Source: Apostichopus japonicus
Lineage: Eukaryota; Echinodermata; Holothuroidea; Aspidochirotida; Stichopodidae
Assembly (NCBI RefSeq): GCF_037975245.1
Contig: NC_092563.1
Coordinates: forward strand, 7,437,501 to 7,501,500
Reading direction: 5' to 3'
Length of the DNA: 64,000 nucleotides
Part shown: positions 38,701-45,360 of the stretch, one piece after another
Numbering within the stretch: position 1 is the first letter of the stretch
Layout: each line of letters opens with the position of its first letter
Position numbers and translations under genes: made by a program
The notes under the pieces: model-generated
The model's database searches: none
What the model saw: only the letters and a program-made list of their open reading frames with translations
What the model was told of the DNA's origin: nothing

Positions 38701-41700
38701 TGAGGCAGCAAAAACAGAAACAAATTAACAAACAATCAACTTGGGAAAGCCCTTTTAATTCTCAGGTAGTTTCAGATATGTTACCTTTTTTCAACCATTT
38801 TCATCGCAGACTCTGTATACTTGGAGAGGAGGAGTCTGGCATCGTTATTCATCTTCGGTCGGTACAATCTGGAAATTAAAAATAACAACATTCTCATTCG
38901 CATAAGTATAGTGCGGAACTCAAATAAAACAGATCTTCACTGGTTACAGTACCTACGGAAACATAGCCATCAGAGATAAAGACAGCATTCACTTTGCCTT
39001 AGGTTTGGTGTAACTTTCAAACTGGCAACATTATTAAATTACATATACAGGGATATGCCCACGCTGGGCGGCCCCGCCCAGCACTAGAAATTACCGCCCA
39101 GCACTGTCTTAAAAATTGTGAATCCCGCCCAGCACTATTTGCATCTAATATCCCGACATTCCTAACAATATGTTCAACATAAATTGAAAAAAAAAATTAA
39201 AAAATGTAAATTGTTAGCAAAACTAGTACTTGTGTATGTGCTTAAAAACCTACACAAGTGCCAGCATTTGGCATCTGAGCACCTTCAAAAATTGAAAATT
39301 TCTCAAAGGGGAGGGGGACACCCCCTCCCCAGGACGGCAATCAGTATACCCGGCACTCATGAAATCCTGGGCACATCCTGCATATAGTATAATATTCATA
39401 TATATACCAGGAAACTGTTATAATGTCAGGGAAGTCAGTTTTAAAATTTCCTATTCTGATGAAGAATTTCCTACTTACTTGACTGGAATGTCGCTCATAA
39501 TTTCTCTCATCATGGAGGGTGATACTACAGGGTTACAGTTACTTGGCAGCATAGGGTCTAGTCCTTTGTCAATGACTTTTCTCTCCATCAACCATCTGTT
39601 GAACGATTCCTTCGGTGCATTTATACCTAGGAGCAAAGAGTATTATTAGCTTACCGTTAATGCAAGACAATATATCAGGAGCTGAATGGTAAAAACAATT
39701 ATATATTACAATATTGCACAGCAGAATGGGCACCGCCAAGTCTCAATCCACTTCGAGTTTCAAGGATCCTATAAGGGACCGAGGTTCTACAGGTCCAGTC
39801 ACGATATCTTAAAGTCTTGTCCAACTTGCCTTAAAGGGTGTGAAGACTCGCGCAAAAAGAAACGTCTAATGCCGGTAATTTGAGCTAGTTTCGAATAAGG
39901 TGTAACAGAAGTGTTAAACACCAACATCCATCCCAGAAAATACACACACAGCTTGCTACCGTCCGCACTAGTGTACAGCTGCGGTCAATACCCACAGCAC
40001 AGTATACAAACAATACAGCGATGGACATCTCAGCACTTAAGGTATCACGTTTCATTACTGTCTGCATTTTGTAGCGACACGAACAAAACGTCACTTGCAA
40101 GCAAAAGAAAGTTAACTTTGTCAGATGGCCGCACGCTGTTTGGGGCGAGTCTTCAATGCCTTTAATCCAAAAATCCCACCTTGAAGAGTTAGTAACATTT
40201 AGCATTGTGCCCGGCCCCCCAACACTGATCCCCATTTCTTTCCAAACCCTCTCCATGACCCTCTACATTACTGCAGAGAAATCTTGCACTCAATCAATTT
40301 ATACCAAACATGTTAGCACTCACTTTCTCTATGGGAACAGAGCTCTTGGTACTGCATTCTCAGGCGATTTGTTAAATTTGCCCTCAGGAGTTCCGTGTCG
40401 TTGTGGGGTGGTGGTAACTTGCAAGGTGACCGCTCATAAATCTGAGCATTTGTCATTAAAGTAAAATCCCAGAAAGGCCTTAAAAGGATATAAAAGAAAA
40501 GAAATATTTGCTGATTGTTATTATTATATAAGAGAGATGGGGGTGTTGGAGAAAAACAACCTCTTATAATTGAAGCTCCACAAATACAGCTGTCATCATT
40601 TAATTGTGGTACAGCTTTCCTATGGAGGACACCGTCACACCGCCTTAGACAATAAGGTCACTTTTAAATCTTGAGATGGGGAAACATTTTTCTAACTTTT
40701 TTTTAGGGGGGGGGGGGGTTACTTTCTGTTGCTTTGTGCCTTTTTCACTTGTATTATATAGTTAGTTTTGCATTCTATCATACAAATTTATCAAGATGAC
40801 GGAAATCATCAAATTTTAATTGGGTTTTTTTCTGAATTCTGATCAAACAATGCAAGTCATAATGTTTTTAGGATATTCCAGCGATCCTTTCTCGATACTG
40901 GGATATTTCTACTGCAATCTGATAAGACCCGGTGAGAAGAATGGATTGCAATTACATACAGAGCTGCCTTCAGTAATCAGGACTATGGAGCAATTACTCC
41001 ATTTGACTCGTAGCAGTAAGTCTGCGTCAGGCCTCTACAAAAAACTGGAGACCGAGGATAAAATTCTACTCGCCGTTTTTTTATCGCTAATTGTTTGTGT
41101 GATTATAAGCCTATATAGGTAGTATGGCCTACTATAGGATATCGCCATATAGTGTTAGTTGTGTGAGCAAAATCAATATACAAAAAATGTGGTTTGTCTA
41201 AAGTGTTTAAAACATGAAATAAATGAAAATATAAAACAGTGAAACATTGTAAGCATAGTTTAGGACTTAACAATTAGGCTTGCACGGTAAACCGGTTTTA
41301 GTACCGAAACCGGTTTTTTCCAACCGAATTTCGGTACTATTTTTTATTTTAAGAAAACCGAAAAACCGAAAAAACCGGAAAAACTGAAATGTGAATTGCA
41401 AATACTGGAAAAAACAAAGTTTGTTGACTTTGGTTTCTCCTATTTACTGTTCTTTTTGCAATATGAAAGTAAATTGCAACAAGAGAAAGCTTTTCTGAAA
41501 GACGACATTGTCAGCTACGATCGGCACACGCCATAACCAGTGCTTGAGGCTGGATAGCTAGGCCTAACATTAGGCTATGCAGCCCTTATATGCGTGCATC
41601 AGTTAGGTACCTTGTAGTAACTGACCTTGGTGGCCAACGTTAGTAGTTGTGAGAAGTACACACTCAAATGACGAGATGCAGTTCATATCCGACATGTTTG

Positions 41701-44700
41701 TCCTCTTTGTATTGTTCTTATTATTCAACTTCAATTTAATAGTAGAGGATATGGAGAAAATCTTTTCAAACACATTGATCACAGTTCGTGTTCAAAAAAT
41801 GAACGTTAAAACTTGAAAGGTACATTGCGCAATCCACAATACCATACGACATGTACAGTCGCAGGAGGGGGGGGGGGGGCTCTGGGAGTTTAACAACTAA
41901 GATGCAACAAGTAACATTAGAACAATGAACAATCACAGGGGGGCTCTGAGTTTAACAAGTAAGATGCAACAAGTAACTTTAGAACAATCACGGGGGGGGG
42001 GGGGGGGGCTCTGAGTTTAACAACTAAGATGCAACAAGTAACATTAGAACAATCACAGTCCATTATTGACAAGAGACACCTGGCGTCAGGCTTGAGTCAA
42101 GGAATATTAAAGGAGTAAAAATGTTGCATACATGGCTGGAAATTACAGATGCTGCTGTTGGGACAATTCTCCTTTGTACGCTAATAGGTTTTATTTTCTT
42201 TGTAAGTTTCCTTTAAACATTTCTTCTTATCAGTTATCAGACAAGGCGTCTCTCAGTTGGTTTTTCGTTTGCGTTGAAGAACACATGTTTCCAACTTAAA
42301 CGTTAACAATTTATATTCTTTGCCGACCTAATCCCCGCTTTTGCCAGGGATATTTTTCAACTTGTACTTGAAAGTGTAGACGGTATATTCTCTTCACTCC
42401 TTGAAGAGAAATTTATTTTACCGCCAAGATACCACCCGCGAACATGGCTAGAGGGCCGAGCGTAATACGCTCGGCCCTCATCTCCGAAAATATAACATAT
42501 AATATAACATTTAACATGAATGTGATATTTTTTTTCTGAACACGAAATTGAAGTTCGTGAGGTACAGTAAACACAAGACAAACGATACGTGTACGTGATG
42601 TTAAAACTTTAAGAAAAAATTTTACTAACACATATCTTTTCGACATATTTACTTCAGTTTAGTTAACGTGGGTTATAAAATGAGAGTCATGAAGGCAGTA
42701 ACATTTCTTGAATTTATTCTTCTTATTTTCAACAATTTACTGCGAATGAACATACTTGAACACGCTGTTGGTAAAGCTTCAAAAATACGCATCTTAGCGA
42801 TCGAGATTTGGATGTTTTCAATGCAATTTGGGAGGGGGGAAAAACCGGTTTTTGAGCCAGATTCGGTTTTTTGCTAGAGAAAAACCGGTTGTAAGTTTTC
42901 ACGAAACAGTGCAAGCTTATTAACAATAATAAACAATGGCATGGTTGACCATCTGTAACTTTCAATGGACATGACATCAGACTACTGTATCAGTGCATCA
43001 TTAACAAGTTAAAATAAGGCTTTGCACTGACAATTATAATTATCATCGATCAAATACTGAGTGTCGGACTTACTGCTTTCATTGGTCAGGTCTTGAGAAT
43101 TATCATGTTTTTTTGACTAAAAATTAATCTAATAAACTCCCTGTTGCTCATTTTGGTACATGTAATGTTATTTTGGCAAAATTATTATTTTACGTTTGTT
43201 CCCTTGAAAGTTCAGTTCCTATCACTACACTTCGTTAAAAGTCACTGCACCTGAAAAATCTCTGTACATAATGTACGTAAAAATAGTGAGCGATTTTACA
43301 CAGTTAACTATTGACATTGGTCGTTGAACAAAAACGCGATTTGGACTTGCTTCAAGTTCACTGCAATAAACTTCCTTATAGGAATATATTCATTAGCTGT
43401 TGCTTGTGAAGGAAGAAACCACAAACCTCAGAGAGCAGTTACATTGTGATCCTTTAAAAACTATTGGTGAAAATACGAGGGCTTTTATTCCCCTTATTTT
43501 TCGTTAGCACACATTCTTTTTCCGCTAAGGTTCTCGCGAAAACTGCTGGCCTACTTATCTTTTGGAAAATGATTAAATGATGGTGTTGAATGAAGTTGAA
43601 TCGTTCCAAGAAGATGCAGAGGGGGGGGGGGATTGGCAAACTTAAGTTCTTCATCTGATGAGTCGCTCATTGGTGGTGATTTGCATTTCGATGTTATGTT
43701 TGGGGCTCGATGTCTGTCGGTGTGACGTCGCCCTTTGCTGGAAAATTTCTGTGGGTAGCTTTGATACTACTGACGGTTGAGAATGCCTTTCACAAGCTGC
43801 AGAACTCACTGGCAGAACCACCATTACTTTAAATAATTCAGACAACAGAGGATAGTTACAGCCTTCATGGATTACAAGCTGGGATAGGGGACCAAATGGA
43901 ATATTTTAGCTGACATGATCACCTCTAGGATTGGCAGGGATTGTTATGATACTCACCCTTTGAGATCGGCAGTTTTCAATGAGGGGCTCAGAGGTTCTTC
44001 CTGGGTAGAATGTCTTCTTTTAACACCACCGGACCCACTGGAGTCAAGGCTGGCGGCATTGGCGTTAGGGTCTGCGCCAGCGGGTAAGTCAATCTGGATC
44101 CCAAGTGGGTCATGCTGTGGGTAAAATTTAAAAACAAGAAATAGCTCATAATGAAAGTTTGTTTAATACAAACCAAGCAAAGGAAGTTCATCATAAAGGT
44201 GGACATCTCGTTTAGAGTCAAGACAACACTTTAGTTTATTGGGATTTTCTTTGAAAACAAAACACCATCACACCTTGAAAAAATTTAACCGTTCAAAACT
44301 CTTCTAGACAATCTTGTGACATCATGGAATAACAAGAACATCAAACATACAACCACTACCAGGTTTTATTTGGTAAAGCATCTAACTTCACTTTCTGTAG
44401 CCTATCAAGTCAGAAGAGGATCCTGTTTGTTTGAGAGACAGCCAATCGACAAGTCTTTAATCTTAAGATTAACACTTACTCGGGTTGCTCCGACAGGACT
44501 TCCAATCGGTGGTTGATCCCAAAGCGACTGTTTTGTGAATTTGTTGTAGAAATATTCTTTGCCTTCTCTTCGGCTCCAGAATCTCCTCCAACCTGCGTCC
44601 AGCAACTCTTGTGGGAGATTGTGAACTTTGTCTGGGCTTTGGGGACCCGAAGGCGAAGGTGTGGCTGGAGAAGGGACTCCCGAAGATCCCGAAGATTGAG

Positions 44701-44896
44701 GCGGTGGAAAGTATAGCGGATCTGTGTGGTTAGAAGGTGGAACTGCTGGACTCTGAGGTATAGGTGTCTTGGGCTGCTGTTGCTGGTGATGAAGTGCACT
44801 GAGTCCCCTCAATACCTGTGATTTACTTAACTCTTCAGGTGAATGAGGTAACTGAAGTTTTGGCCTCCCAAAATCAGGTTTTGCATTGCCATCCAT
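26431..44896 (-). CDS. PCIF1: mRNA cap-specific adenosine N6-methyltransferase (CAPAM), complete, 14 coding exons
   Basis: Nuclear enzyme that binds the Ser5-phosphorylated tail of RNA polymerase II through a WW domain and methylates the cap-adjacent 2'-O-methyladenosine to m6Am. Minus-strand exons: 44896-44480, 44114-43957, 40478-40324, 39626-39479, 38868-38785, 38649-38550, 35704-35542, 32925-32747, 31115-31029, 30416-30232, 29288-29195, 28456-28356, 27871-27797, 26740-26431. All have GT/AG junctions and phases agree throughout, giving 751 residues (human 704). Residues 94-130 form the WW domain ([17 protein letters not shown] ... SLWDQPP). The middle contains the helical domain ([33 protein letters not shown]). 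The methyltransferase core has [30 protein letters not shown] and the catalytic NPPF at about 574-577, then [13 protein letters not shown] and [14 protein letters not shown]. The tail is Ser-rich. The linker between exons 2 and 3 is shorter than in human; a further small exon there cannot be excluded. Confidence 0.96.
26781..27144. mobile_element. TTAA-type miniature element, copy 2
   Basis: Same left end (AGGGTGTGAAGACTCGCGC) and interior as copies 1 and 3, with right end GGGGCGAGTCTTCGATGGCT. Flanks read TCAA on the left and TTCA on the right, so the TTAA duplication is not intact. It lies in PCIF1 intron 13, only 40 bp upstream of the terminal-exon acceptor. Confidence 0.82.
27510..27720 (+). 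mobile_element. Retroelement 3' tail fragment, Penelope-like (copy 2)
   Basis: Close copy of 6230-6420, including the stem-loop GATCCT-GTT-AGGATC at 27652-27666 and GAAATGTCAGGCC after it. In PCIF1 intron 13, antisense to the gene. Confidence 0.5.
27797..27871 (-). CDS. PCIF1: PCIF1 coding exon 13
   Basis: Acceptor TTTATTGATAG, donor GTGGGT. Encodes [19 protein letters not shown]. Confidence 0.96.
28356..28456 (-). CDS. PCIF1: PCIF1 coding exon 12
   Basis: Acceptor ACTCACTAG, donor GTGAGT. Encodes [20 protein letters not shown], matching the FIVFIPEWREPPTPAL strand of the core. Confidence 0.95.
29195..29288 (-). CDS. PCIF1: PCIF1 coding exon 11 (catalytic NPPF)
   Basis: Acceptor CTATTTGACAG, donor GTAAGA. 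Encodes [20 protein letters not shown]; the NPPF tetrad is the adenine N6-methyltransferase signature and is intact. Confidence 0.97.
30232..30416 (-). CDS. PCIF1: PCIF1 coding exon 10
   Basis: Acceptor TACCTCTAG, donor GTGAGT. Encodes [18 protein letters not shown], then [19 protein letters not shown] and [11 protein letters not shown] of the methyltransferase core. Confidence 0.96.
31029..31115 (-). CDS. PCIF1: PCIF1 coding exon 9
   Basis: Acceptor CCTCTCCTGCAG, donor GTAAAG; 29 whole codons including [13 protein letters not shown]. Confidence 0.97.
31170..32280. repeat. 82-bp tandem repeat interrupted by a LINE
   Basis: The unit TGTAGCAGGACCCATAGCAG... recurs at about 82-bp steps (AGCAGGACCC at 31269, 31351, 31433) up to 31491 and resumes at 32026-32275 with slightly more diverged units. 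The 31492-32025 segment is a separate LINE insertion. In PCIF1 intron 8. Confidence 0.93.
31492..32025 (+). mobile_element. 5'-truncated L2/CR1-type LINE, C-terminal end with (ATT)n tail
   Basis: Codes for [60 protein letters not shown] and [10 protein letters not shown] then a stop at about 31882, the standard C-terminus of many animal L2/CR1 elements. A 140-bp 3' UTR ends in TTATTATTTATTATTATT. It is flanked by AAC(C/T)AACACATTGA at 31478-31491 and 32026-32039, a 14-bp target duplication with one mismatch. Confidence 0.92.
32747..32925 (-). CDS. PCIF1: PCIF1 coding exon 8
   Basis: Acceptor T-run then CAACAG, donor GTGAGT. Encodes a Lys/Pro-rich start, [18 protein letters not shown] and [20 protein letters not shown], matching the PMPSVEMHMENNVVCIRYKG part of the family. 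Confidence 0.92.
33031..34616. mobile_element. Mariner-like TIR element, 1.59 kb, TA target site
   Basis: Both ends share an exact 28-bp inverted repeat beginning CAGTACTGCCAATAAGTAAC and are flanked by TA. Beyond the perfect part both ends continue with TCGC/GCGCTCAG-like words. No intact transposase was found, so it is a deletion derivative. The TA and the CAGT start fit Tc1/mariner; the superfamily is inferred. In PCIF1 intron 7. Confidence 0.88.
34640..35490 (+). mobile_element. Reverse-transcriptase fragment of a non-LTR retrotransposon, frameshifted
   Basis: One frame gives [20 protein letters not shown] and then stops; another takes over near 34880 with [20 protein letters not shown] (motif A), [20 protein letters not shown] (motif B), [10 protein letters not shown] (motif C, catalytic Asp pair) and [20 protein letters not shown]. 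The wording is closest to Rex1/L2-like LINEs. It is truncated at both ends and carries at least one frameshift, so it is dead. Antisense to PCIF1, intron 7. Confidence 0.93.
35542..35704 (-). CDS. PCIF1: PCIF1 coding exon 7
   Basis: Acceptor AAAATTTCAG, donor GTAAAG. Encodes [20 protein letters not shown] and the following helix to HQIE. A LINE fragment lies within about 60 bp of the donor, in the next intron. Confidence 0.96.
36500..36555 (+). mobile_element. LINE C-terminal stub split by a hAT element (5' piece)
   Basis: Encodes [14 protein letters not shown], the last residues of L2/CR1-type ORF2. The coding end and 3' UTR are cut here by the hAT element starting at 36556 and continue at 38203. 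Confidence 0.75.
36556..38202 (+). mobile_element. hAT element with BED-finger frame, 1.65 kb
   Basis: Inverted ends CAGGGTTGTTTGAT-like (left CAGGGTTGTTGATTTTTTT; right TTTAAATCAAACAACCCTG) are flanked by an exact 8-bp duplication CTTTTTAA at 36548-36555 and 38203-38210. Both ends are full of GATTTAAATC-like subterminal repeats. Inside is a BED zinc-finger frame at 37502-37837, but no transposase catalytic core, so it is an internally deleted copy. In PCIF1 intron 6, inserted in a LINE tail. Confidence 0.93.
37502..37837 (+). pseudogene. N-terminal BED zinc finger of a hAT transposase, truncated
   Basis: [16 protein letters not shown] is followed by [20 protein letters not shown] and an H-x4-C ending (HYNKCSG). 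This is the C2H2-like BED finger found at the start of hAT transposases, a DNA-binding part. After about 75 residues the frame loses resemblance and stops; the RNase H-like and dimerisation domains are absent. Confidence 0.85.
38203..38475 (+). mobile_element. LINE 3' UTR (3' piece after the hAT insertion)
   Basis: Continues the LINE stub of 36500-36555; near 38420 it has TTGTACAGTGCTGTTGAGCA followed by ACAGCACTTTAATATATGG, resembling the short terminal hairpin of L2-type LINE tails. Confidence 0.6.
38550..38649 (-). CDS. PCIF1: PCIF1 coding exon 6
   Basis: Acceptor ATATCCTAG, donor GTAGGT. Encodes [20 protein letters not shown] and ends DDYM. Confidence 0.96.
38785..38868 (-). CDS. PCIF1: PCIF1 coding exon 5
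   Basis: Acceptor TTTAATTTCCAG, donor GTAACA. Encodes [20 protein letters not shown], aligned with the REEAKRLLFKYAEAARRLIE helix of the family. Confidence 0.92.
39048..39380. mobile_element. Short hAT-like miniature element with GCCCAGCAC repeats
   Basis: Imperfect inverted ends CAGGGATATGCCCA and TGGGCACATCCTG, with CATATA next to each. The interior has three CCGCCCAGCACT words and a perfect hairpin GGGGAGGGGG/CCCCCTCCCC near 39309, a motif also present at 10815. In PCIF1 intron 4. Confidence 0.5.
39479..39626 (-). CDS. PCIF1: PCIF1 coding exon 4
   Basis: Acceptor CTTTGCTCCTAG, donor GTAAGT. Encodes [16 protein letters not shown] and [18 protein letters not shown], very close to vertebrate PCIF1. 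Confidence 0.97.
39835..40161. mobile_element. TTAA-type miniature element, copy 3, intact
   Basis: Left AGGGTGTGAAGACTCGCG and right GCGAGTCTTCAATGCCT are inverted repeats, flanked on both sides by TTAA (39831-39834 and 40162-40165). Such targets are typical of piggyBac- or Kolobok-type transposition. 327 bp, non-coding, in PCIF1 intron 3. Confidence 0.88.
40324..40478 (-). CDS. PCIF1: PCIF1 coding exon 3
   Basis: Acceptor ATCCTTTTAAG, donor GTGAGT. Encodes [14 protein letters not shown] and [20 protein letters not shown], matching the WDLDIQTN ... HYRELC part of the family. The acceptor is weak, so the start is less certain than the end. Confidence 0.88.
40872..41122 (+). CDS. Possible terminal exon of an unknown tail-anchored protein
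   Basis: A frame opens after an acceptor-like CATAATGTTTTTAG and runs 83 codons to a TAG. It has a charged helical part ([30 protein letters not shown]) and ends with a strong membrane segment [18 protein letters not shown], so a C-terminal anchor is plausible. I do not recognise the family and see no upstream exon. It lies on the strand opposite PCIF1 inside its intron 2, so it could be a nested gene, a retrocopy fragment or chance. Confidence 0.3.
41275..42919. mobile_element. hAT element with CGGTTT subterminal repeats, 1.65 kb
   Basis: Inverted ends TAGGCTTGCACGGT and ACAGTGCAAGCTTA are flanked by an exact 8-bp duplication TTAACAAT (41267-41274, 42920-42927). Near both ends are clusters of AACCGGTTTT/ACCGAAACCGG. 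The interior holds a poly(G)-bearing tandem repeat and a long palindrome, but no transposase. In PCIF1 intron 2. Confidence 0.92.
41862..42058. repeat. Three units with expanding poly(G) tracts
   Basis: Units of about 60-75 bp: a G run (6 to 16 long), then CTCTG(GG)AGTTTAACAA and TAAGATGCAACAAGTAAC, TTAGAACAATCAC. The G run length differs in every unit. Confidence 0.9.
43690..43855 (-). pseudogene. hAT transposase dimerisation-domain fossil, frameshifted
   Basis: On the minus strand the frame reads [17 protein letters not shown], the signature of the hAT C-terminal dimerisation region. Directly after it the natural continuation [15 protein letters not shown] is in the next frame, so one base appears lost after the GAAAG at about 43800. 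Nothing upstream in this intron looks like the rest of the transposase. Lies about 100 bp beyond PCIF1 exon 2. Confidence 0.75.
43957..44114 (-). CDS. PCIF1: PCIF1 coding exon 2
   Basis: Acceptor TTTTACCCACAG, donor GTGAGT. Encodes [13 protein letters not shown] and a basic KRRHS stretch that matches the region after the WW domain, a likely nuclear-localisation area. Confidence 0.9.
44480..44896 (-). CDS. PCIF1: PCIF1 coding exon 1 (WW domain)
   Basis: ATG at 44896; donor GTAAGT at 44479 after a whole codon. Pro/Ser/Gln-rich start then the WW domain with Trp103 and Trp126. A plausible acceptor (CACTCCTTTCAG) about 30 bp upstream suggests a separate 5' UTR exon. Confidence 0.95.
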
Positions 44897-44929
44897 TGTT
44901 GCTGAAGCATGAGTCTACGTTGATATATC

Positions 44930-45360
44930 TGAAAGGAGTGTCGGAATGAGCATTACAAAGCAGATTTCCGCCATAAGCTTAAACAACTTTTTTTTACTAA
45001 TCACGAAACATTACGCGTCAAGGTCAGTCTTACAAAGGTAAACAATTTGTGTCCCATACAGGCCTAGTCTAGGCATAATGATAATTGATATTTTACTATT
45101 GTGTGCGACGTTCATGCGTCGTCAAAAGCAGCCATTGAAGTTTTTAATTCAACATTGCGGAAAAAGTTCTTTACATACTGTAATGGGAAAGGGATCAGAT
45201 CTGGCGGGGACTGTGCCAAACTTGCCTACAGTGGTTGTGGAAAAGGAAATAAACTGTTCAACTTTGAATAAAATTACATTGGGTAACTGTATTGTAACTT
45301 ATGACAGGGGTTCCTAAAAGTTGTAAGCAAGGATTAGGCCTTTTAAGGGCGTGTTCTTGT
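44930..45360. other. Upstream flank of PCIF1
   Basis: Expected to hold 5' UTR intron or promoter. I see no CpG cluster or TATA box and no recognisable coding. Confidence 0.35.

Noticed and set aside
39885-40256. 123-codon minus-strand frame, similar to one at 26997-27182
   Set aside because: The similarity is the TTAA miniature element translated; not a gene family.
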